Below, piece after piece: positions 56,600 through 64,000 of a DNA stretch of 64,000 bases (positions within the stretch are counted from its first letter, which is position 1; each line of letters opens with the position of its first letter). The stretch is from NCBI RefSeq assembly GCF_901709675.1, contig NC_051092.1, positions 13,762,491-13,826,490 of the forward strand, read 5' to 3'. The notes under the pieces were generated by a model that was given only the letters and a program-made list of their open reading frames with translations, was not told the origin of the DNA and made no database searches. The translations under genes were made by a program, and so were the position numbers. Source of the stretch: Syngnathus acus (lineage: Eukaryota > Chordata > Actinopteri > Syngnathiformes > Syngnathidae).

Positions 56600-58082
56600 T
56601 TCTTCCTAAAATAATAATTTTTATTATTATAAAAAAAATCAAAAACACTTATCAACATGATGCACTGGATACTAAATAAGCTAAAACATCTGCGCGATGA
56701 TATGTAAGGTCACTTTCATTTATTTATAAGAACCACTAAAATACACTGTGCGCAATGTTGACAGGTTAGCTCACCCACCGTGCTAACAGCACGTTCACAA
56801 CATTCCCTGCGCGATCAAAATACGCACTCACCCCTGACAGCTAGAAATAAGTATCCGCAACGATCATGAAAAAGGCGACGGGAAAAGAAAACTATAAATA
56901 TTTCAGAGTTTCAGGCATGAAACCACATTTTGTTGTTGAATAATACAGCCGGCTGTTAGCTTGTAGCATGCTAGCACCTGTCAAACTTCCGGTCCAAGCC
57001 TGAGCTTCCTGTCGCTCCACGAACGAATCAATTTATATAACTCCTGTTGACCATTTTGAACGTCTAAAGACTAAAACCTACTACATTTTATTTAGGTAAC
57101 TGTTGTACTATCATAAAGGGGAGTAATTATTTGTGCGTCTGCTTCATAGTACCAGGGAATAAATAAAATGTATAAATGTAGAAATAAAAAACAAATATAT
57201 GGCAACACCTACTGGGTAGACCGGTGCAGTCTGTGAACATGCTCCTTGGTGATGCCTATACAAATAATGACTTCATGTGTTCATTATTGTGTGACAAATG
57301 ACAACAAAGTGCAAGAGCGTCTGATTCCATTTCAGCACGTCCGCTCTAATTTGATGATGCATGTCGTGAGGATGTGAGGGGCTGTCTTTCTGGAACACAC
57401 TGTCCCCATTAGGGAAGGTGCAGTCCATAAAGTAACTCACAATAACAATAATGGAAGGGTATAGTGAGACACAAATGGGCTAAATGTTGCATATTAACTA
57501 TAGTCAATAAATCTTAAATAGTCTGCCCTTGTTTTTTTTTCTACAGCACATCAGGTATTCATAGTATTAGTAAAAGTAGTATACAAATATAATATGTAAT
57601 GTATATTATTTAGTAATATTTCTGAATAAGAGGTTCAACAAAAACGAAAATATTTCCAAAATTTGATGTACTAGTAAAAAAGTGCACATTTAGCCATCTC
57701 TAATTACAATTTGCTGTTGACTAGTAGTATTATTGTGACATTAATTTTCACAAATGTTATGATTATTGTTTGGGATGAAATAAAACTTTATTTTGAAGTG
57801 TTAATAACGGCTTTATTGTCGTATCTGTTTACACAAAAGGGGCAAAACATCTCTTCTGCTAGGTAGACGCACTAATGTCGCTATCTGAATTTGTTATTTT
57901 CTGAACCACGTAGTCTGCGCATGTGCAAACGTGAGCCCCCCCCCCCCCCCCCCGCATCCCCCCTCCCCTGCACTACTGAAGTTGCTCCGCTGCGAGCATT
58001 TTAGTGATTGGGGGACCTCCAAGCTGCACACAGGAGCGCGGAGGTTCGCTTTCGAGGAAAAATGAGACTGCACTGTGGATAA
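56600..58082. promoter_or_regulatory. Divergent ighmbp2/prtg intergenic region
   Basis: A 1.48 kb spacer between two start codons that point away from each other. Near prtg it holds an NRF1-like palindrome TGCGCATGTGCA at 57916-57927, a C run at 57936-57953, two more C runs (57958-57963 and 57965-57968) and GC-rich sequence to the start codon. The ighmbp2 side, about 56770-57020, is the likely ighmbp2 promoter. No exon was recognised. Confidence 0.55.
57916..57968. promoter_or_regulatory. NRF1-like site next to C/G-quadruplex-type tract in prtg promoter
   Basis: TGCGCATGTGCA differs by one base from the NRF1 palindrome TGCGCATGCGCA. Eight bases later an 18-base C run and two shorter C runs give, on the minus strand, G-runs able to form a quadruplex. 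They lie 115-165 bases before the prtg start codon. Function is inferred. Confidence 0.5.
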
Positions 58083-61000
58083 ATGGCGAACTTTAAGATG
58101 AAAGTGTTGCTAATTTTGGTTTCCTTTCTGCATTCACCAAGTAAGTGTTTTGTTTCTCGTGTGCGCACGGAAGGGAATGTTGCGTCCATCCTTGTTGGCT
58201 GTCTGATTATTCCATGTGGGGGGTTTTTATGCGAGCGAGCTGAAACAACTTGCTATTCATGTTCATATATTGCATAGAGTATTTTCTATGATTTTAAAAA
58301 AAAAAATGCTTCTAAGGTTTTCGTCCCCTCCAGTTGTAATGCAAAAAAATGATCTCTTTAAAAAAAAAAAAACCAATCCCACGCTATATCCATCATTTGC
58401 TTGGATAACGCAGATGGAGAAATATGTTTGTACTACATAAAAATTGGGACTCATAATGGTTATCTGGATATATGGGACATTTTATGGCCTTTTTAGACAG
58501 GTACATGGAAGTAGCTTGCTTTCAATTTGTTTTGTGTTATCATTATATTGACTAACGATCCCAAACTAATGATGAAGTCTATTTTTTTTATATTACCTTT
58601 CATATGAGAGACACAAAGTACAAATACTTTACTTTCTGTACTGTGTGTAGACTTATTGCACTTATTACAATGTAGTACATTTGACGAATAGCCCATTGTA
58701 GATACATCATCAAGCAATTCCATCTAATGCTGTAATGATGGGAACACTGAAATAACCCAATATCTGATAAAGCAATTGTATCAACTATCAATCTGTCCCT
58801 AATGCTGCTTTCTCCTCCTCTAGGTGTTTTATGTTTCAGTGAGTTGTCGTTCATCACTGAGCCCAGTGATGTGACCGTTCTACCAGAGGACCCCGCTGTC
58901 ATGGATTGCCAAGCTCACGGGCAGCCTCCAGTCACCATCAAGTGGCTGAAAAATGGTGTTCACTTGGCAGAAAGTGAGCACATCCAGCTTTTACCAAATG
59001 GCTCCTTGTACATACCAAAGATAAAGCATAGCAAGGAGGAGTCAGATGAAGGATTCTACCAGTGCCTCTCCAAAAACAAATTTGGAGCCATCCTCAGCCA
59101 AAGATCACGTCTGACTATCGCAAGTAAGTATTAGCCTCTTAAAAACTTCAGTGACATTAATATTCACTTTATGGTGTTAAACAATTTTTAAAACTAAGTC
59201 AAAAATAGTGTCTAAATATCCCACCAAAAATACTCTAAGCTTTCGTATGGCCAGCGGCATTGCATTGTGTTGGAGTTGTGTGTCATCGCTGAATGGTTGG
59301 CTACACAGAGGAATCTCTGAAAGGCCGTTTGCCTTTGGGCTTTGTTTGGAGTACCCCTGACCACCCCAGAAGAAAAGACTAGGTTGGGAGCACATTTGTT
59401 TGTCCACATATCAGTGGACAGGACAGCTGTGTCTGTTCAATGGGCCCGTTTCTGTCGCTTATTGGTTTGAGGATTATTTATATCGAGTGTCGCTAGCATA
59501 AATATAATGTTGACTTTGAAGACAGGAAGTTTACGGTAAACATCTACATCGACGACTTGCCATGTTTATGAGTTCTATTTTATAGAGGGGGGGAAAAATC
59601 GTAAATGTGCAGTTACAAGGCATTTACTATGCTGATTTGTTTATAGATGGTGTCTATTTAAAATAATTAGTTTTACTAATTTGAAAAAAAAAAAAAAAGA
59701 CCACTAAAACCCCTAAAAGTCCAAGTTTAGTCCAGCGTCCAGTCTTTTGTGTGAGAAGAGGTTAAAGGTTTTGGTCATCTGTGGGCGTGGAGTTGGAGGA
59801 TGCCCCCCCCCTCTCGCCGCTCGCCTTCTGTCCGGAGGTCCTGGGGTTCAGAGGTCAGCGTAGAAGGCCTTTGTGATGTCACATGGCTGCTGTGACTGGG
59901 CTGGCCCGCCGCGTCGGCTCCCAGGACACGAGTCCTTTCACTGGATCGACCCCAGTGTTGCCCTGTCAGGCAGAGGCCTTTTGTTGAACGTGGGACACTT
60001 TCTCTTGTGAATGAACATGGCCAGTACGCCACAGTGAGTGATTATGGCCTTCTCAAAACCATCCAGGGAGGCTTTTTGCTAGCACTCTTTTGAGCACATG
60101 AGCACTTTCATCATAATTCCTCATCCAACACAGGGTGTCAGAATGTGAAAATAAAGAGCATGTTGATAGATGATACAAGCAACATCACAAACACAACAAT
60201 TCGTTGAATTTAGCTTTGACCTCTTAAGAGAAACTTACGCACTGTAAAGGTAAATTATCTCAGGCCAATTTAAGGGAAATGATGTCTTAAAACTAGCATG
60301 TTATTTGTGCATGAAATTAGGTTGTAAATTACAAGGTTCCCCCTTTAATTTGGTTTTCCCAAAGCTGGGGATTTCAATGTGGGGTTTCAGTGGGGAGAAT
60401 GGGCTATTGATTTTCTTTAACATGATATTGACTTGTTTCTTGCGTGTGCGGGGGAAGGGGAAGACTTATCACCTTAATGAGTGAAGGTCATTGGTAATAT
60501 TTTAAGGAGGGCCCCTTCCACATTAATGCAAATTAGGGGTTTTGTGCTAGTTAGAGATGAAAAGGCCTCAGATCAGATGGAGCACATTGACCACACTTAA
60601 TGAAAATTTAGCTTAACCCGAGAAGTTGATCAAAGTCAAAAATGTATACAGCCATGAGTTGATTATTTGGTTTTTCTACTTCTATTCAGGTATTTCAGAG
60701 TTTTTGTTCCACCCATTGCCTACGGAGGTGACTGCGGGCTCGGTGGCCCGATTCTCATGTGGAGTCACGTCCCGACCTCCTGCAACCATCACCTGGGAGT
60801 TTAACCAAAGCACACTGCCGCTACAAACGGACAGGTTGATACCGTCAGTTAGCCTTGAGTCATTTCGCATGCAGTCATGATACAAGGAAAAGTAATAGAG
60901 CAACTTGATAGTTAGCCAAGTTTGACCCAAGTGATGATTTGTTTGTGTGCAGAATCACAGTTCTGCCCAGTGGAGTCCTTCAGATCCACAATGTACAAGC

Positions 61001-61143
61001 GAAGGACGCCGGGCAATATCGATGTGTTGCAACTAACATCGGAAGTCGGCAGAAGAGTCGAGAGGCAAAGCTGACAGTCAGCCAAGGTGAAGAAATGACA
61101 CTAACTTGTTTGAATCATTCATGGATGGAACTTGTTTAGAAAG

Positions 61144-61199
<56 letters not shown>

Positions 61200-61239
61200 C
61201 CATCTATTATTATTATCCATCCATTATTATTATGATTAG

Positions 61240-61272
<33 letters not shown>

Positions 61273-63937
61273 ATTTCTTTAATTAAAGGTGCGGACACTA
61301 AAACCCGTCAGAGGCCCAAAATCATCGCCGGACCTCAGAACATGACAGTTTCTCTCCACCAAACGGCGGTGCTGGAGTGCTTAGCCACTGGAAACCCCTG
61401 GCCTATCATTTCGTGGAGTCGCGCTGATAGTAAACCCATCGATGTATACAAAGCCAAAGTGTTGGGCAACGGGAACTTGGTTATTAGCGACATCAATTCG
61501 AAGCACAGTGGAGTCTACCTCTGCAGAGCCACGACCCCCGGAACCCGCAATTTCACCATAGCTGCTGCCAACCTCACTGTCCAAGGTACAACCTTGCGAT
61601 TTGATGATAAAATTTGTCAAACTTACCTCATTCCTTGTAAATCTTTCTTTTCAGTACCACCATCGATCGTTGAGCGGCCCGAGAGCCAGACCCGTCCAAG
61701 AGCCGGTACCGCCCGTTTTATTTGCCAAGCCGAAGGGATCCCCCCACCCCGCATTAGCTGGCTAAAGAACGGCGAAGAGGTTCATTTAAACGGACGGATT
61801 AAGATGTACAACAGGTATTCAAGACAGATTTATTACACAAATTGGCCAAAGGCTTTCGTGTCTTGTATTGATTGTGTGCTATTTTTCTTCCTCCCACAGT
61901 AAACTGGTGATCACCCAGATCATCCCAGAGGACGATGCCATCTATCAGTGCATAGCAGAGAGTGAAGAGGGCTCTGTGCTGTCTTTGGCTCGACTTATTG
62001 TAGTCATGTCAGAGGACAGGCCCAGCGCTCCCAGGAACATCCACGCCGAGACCATCTCGAGCTCGGCCATTTTGTTGGCGTGGGAGAGACCGCTGTACAA
62101 TGCTGACAAAGTCATAGCCTACTCCATCCATTATATGAAAGCCGAAGGTGAGACCAAGATGGCTGAGAAAAAATGTCAAGTTGATGAGTGTGTTATGTGA
62201 TGCGCTGTCCTTGGAAAGGCAATTTCTTGTTGCTGTCCATTGACAACGGCAGTTTTTTTAAGAGGCTTTGAAAGCCATTGTGCACTCGCTCTTTGTACTG
62301 AAAAGTAAAGATACCGTTTAGAGTCTTGTAGAACTGTATGTTAGTTTGACTTTTTCTATTCAGTAGAAAGAAAAAAAAGTTCTTATACAACAGCAATTAT
62401 TGTGCTGGTTTACAAAAGCACAATAACATTTATACCATTTTTTATTTTTTCAAAACCTAACCCGTTCTCCACCGCACGTCAGGTCTGAACAACGAGGAAT
62501 ACCAAGTTGTGATTGGCAACGACACAACCAGTTATATTATTGATGACCTAGAGCCTGCTAGGAATTACAGCTTCTACATCGTGGCTTACATGCCAATGGG
62601 AGCCAGTCGTATGTCTGATCAAGTCAGTCAACACACCCTGGAGGATGGTAAGCTTTGAGACTCCCAGCATTCCTTGCAGTAAATCACTCTGACGCTTTAG
62701 TTAAAGTCAATGTAAATCTTGTGTGTACACAACACCTTTAGAGTGGGAACATGGGGGGGGGGATTTTGCCATTTTCCATTGCTAGTCATTGAGTAGAAAA
62801 TTCAACTAAGACTGTTCAGAGTTAGACCGCCATGTTCATACTTTCACATTTTATTTTCCAGTGCCTCTGCGTACACCAGAGCTACGTCTGATAAGCCGCA
62901 ACTCGACAGACATCCAGGTGAGCTGGCAGCAGCTTCCCTCCAAAGTGAGCCGCGGTCGGGTGTCAGCGTACAGGTTGTCGTACCGCACGGCCGCAGACAA
63001 CACGGTCATCTCCGTGGAGCTGCCTCAGAATACTACAGAGTATCTCCTGGAGGGCCTCCAGCCCGACATCATCTACCTGCTCCGCATGGCCGCAGCCACC
63101 CGAATGGGTTGGTGTGAGCCCTCAGCGTGGACGTCCCACCGTACGCCCAAGACATCCAGTCGCAAAGGTAAAGTTGCGTTGGCGTAGAAAGAAAATTTTA
63201 AACGCTCTGTGTTAATGCTTTTATATGTGATTTTTTTTCGGCGTCACGTAAAAGGTTCAATAAGAAAACCATAAAATCCCAATTTGCTTTTTGGAAGGTC
63301 CTTCTTCAGGACCATCTTGTGTTTGGAGTTTGTTCTCGTAGCATTGTCCCGGAGCTTTTGTATTGGTTACTCTGGAACCTTTGGCCTCGGCTGTCAGTGA
63401 TGTAAGCGCGGCCTTAGTCACGGGTCATAAAGAGAGGCCCTCCGGCGTCTGTGTGTGTTTGGGGAGGGGGGGGGGGGAGAATAGCTTCTTTTCACATCCT
63501 GGTGTCTTCTTCCAAGCTTTTTTTTTGCTACTGCGGCCTACATACGTTTGTGTTGATGAGCTGCCCAACAGTCCAAAGTGCTGAAGTATAGTAAAATAAT
63601 CGAAGCCGCTTTCCTCTCGTGTTTATTTAATCAAATACACCAAAAACGATAATGCTGCATTGCATCCGTTTCTTGCGGTCAAATCTCCCTGCTCTTTTCT
63701 TATAAGAGTGAATGCGTATTGATCTCATGGCTCCTCTCTGTGCCCTCTCAGTGCCCTCAGCCCCTATTCTTCAACTTGAGCCGCTTAACTGCACTTCCAT
63801 TGTGGCGCGCTGGCAAACCGCCCCGGAGACGGAGGCTGTCCTTGGCTATCGCTTGCGTTACCATGAGGAAAGTCAACCGGAACAGCCCGTCATCCAGCTG
63901 CAAGCTCAGACCTACACCTACACCATCAGCGGCCTTG
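58083..63937 (+). CDS. prtg: Protogenin, Ig/fibronectin III receptor of the DCC-neogenin family (partial)
   Basis: Type I membrane receptor of early neural tube and presomitic tissue. Ten coding exons are visible: 58083-58140, 58824-59123, 60690-60834, 60953-61086, 61289-61585, 61655-61814, 61900-62147, 62483-62647, 62862-63167, 63752-63937; phases agree throughout. Signal peptide: [15 protein letters not shown]. Ig1 ([37 protein letters not shown]), Ig2 over two exons ([22 protein letters not shown]), Ig3 ([33 protein letters not shown]), Ig4 ([37 protein letters not shown]). FN1 begins [22 protein letters not shown]2 begins [21 protein letters not shown]3 begins [17 protein letters not shown]. 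Matches to human PRTG are near continuous, so IGDCC3 and IGDCC4 are unlikely. The rest of the FN domains, the membrane helix and the tail lie past the right edge. Confidence 0.96.
60420..60625. promoter_or_regulatory. Candidate enhancer in prtg intron 2
   Basis: It holds ACATTAATGCAAATTAGGGG, an exact octamer ATGCAAAT at 60536-60543 flanked by homeodomain ATTA words on both sides, and the run GGAGGGCCCCTTCC. POU-type composite sites are common in early neural enhancers. Conservation is not tested. The GC-rich patch 59760-60040 in the same intron is another candidate. Confidence 0.35.
61146..61275. repeat. (ATT)n microsatellite
   Basis: A long ATT trinucleotide run with a few CCATC interruptions fills most of the prtg intron between exons 4 and 5, ending about 15 bases before the acceptor of exon 5. 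Confidence 0.96.
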
Positions 63938-64000
63938 GTAAGCGTGGACGCAGCTGATAACATTAGCATACGTCTGCCGTGTCCGTTGGGTGCAGCATTT

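Noticed and set aside
58083-63937. IGDCC3, IGDCC4 or neogenin
   Set aside because: Nearly every exon matches PRTG words such as [17 protein letters not shown] and [16 protein letters not shown].

Overview
This window is vertebrate nuclear DNA, almost certainly from a ray-finned (teleost) fish. It holds nine multi-exon protein-coding genes with short introns, long microsatellites, CpG-poor AT-rich spacers and hAT-like and LINE-like repeat debris. I rebuilt exon chains by eye from splice sites and from remembered vertebrate orthologue sequences. For cgnl1, tcf12, rfx7, fam180b, kbtbd4 and rapsn the summed exon lengths close in frame from start to stop. Exon edges may be off by a base or two.

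Layout: 790-1079 (-) first two coding exons of an aquaglyceroporin (aqp9-like), running off the left edge. 1655-8255 (-) cgnl1 (paracingulin), 18 coding exons. 11780-19460 (-) tcf12, an E-protein bHLH factor, seen here only in its short HEBAlt-type form with its own first exon. 19461-26446 is a 7 kb spacer without a recognised exon. 26447-36389 (+) rfx7, complete, 9 coding exons, with one AT-AC (U12-type) intron. Its 3' UTR probably runs to about 39040. 40266-41046 (-) fam180b, a small secreted protein. 42038-44094 (+) kbtbd4. 45879-50173 (+) rapsn (rapsyn, 412 residues, the same as my memory of the human length). 51694-56599 (-) ighmbp2, tail-to-tail with rapsn and head-to-head with prtg. 58083 to beyond the right edge (+) prtg (protogenin), signal peptide, four Ig domains and the first three fibronectin III domains.

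The genes do not form one pathway. The order joins two blocks that are separate in human as I recall it: aqp9, cgnl1, tcf12, rfx7 and prtg belong to the 15q21 neighbourhood, while fam180b, kbtbd4, rapsn (11p11.2) and ighmbp2 (11q13) lie on human chromosome 11. Themes that recur are epithelial junctions (cgnl1), transcription factors (tcf12, rfx7), the neuromuscular synapse and motor neuron (rapsn, ighmbp2) and neural progenitors (prtg).

The most interesting signals are the AT-AC intron inside the rfx7 DNA-binding region, the tcf12 locus that shows a HEBAlt first exon but no recognisable AD1 exon in the 7 kb upstream, a GC-AG intron in cgnl1, and several GC-rich, homeodomain-site-rich noncoding patches that look like candidate conserved enhancers. 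I found no CRISPR array, prokaryotic operon, RNA gene or novel multi-gene system.
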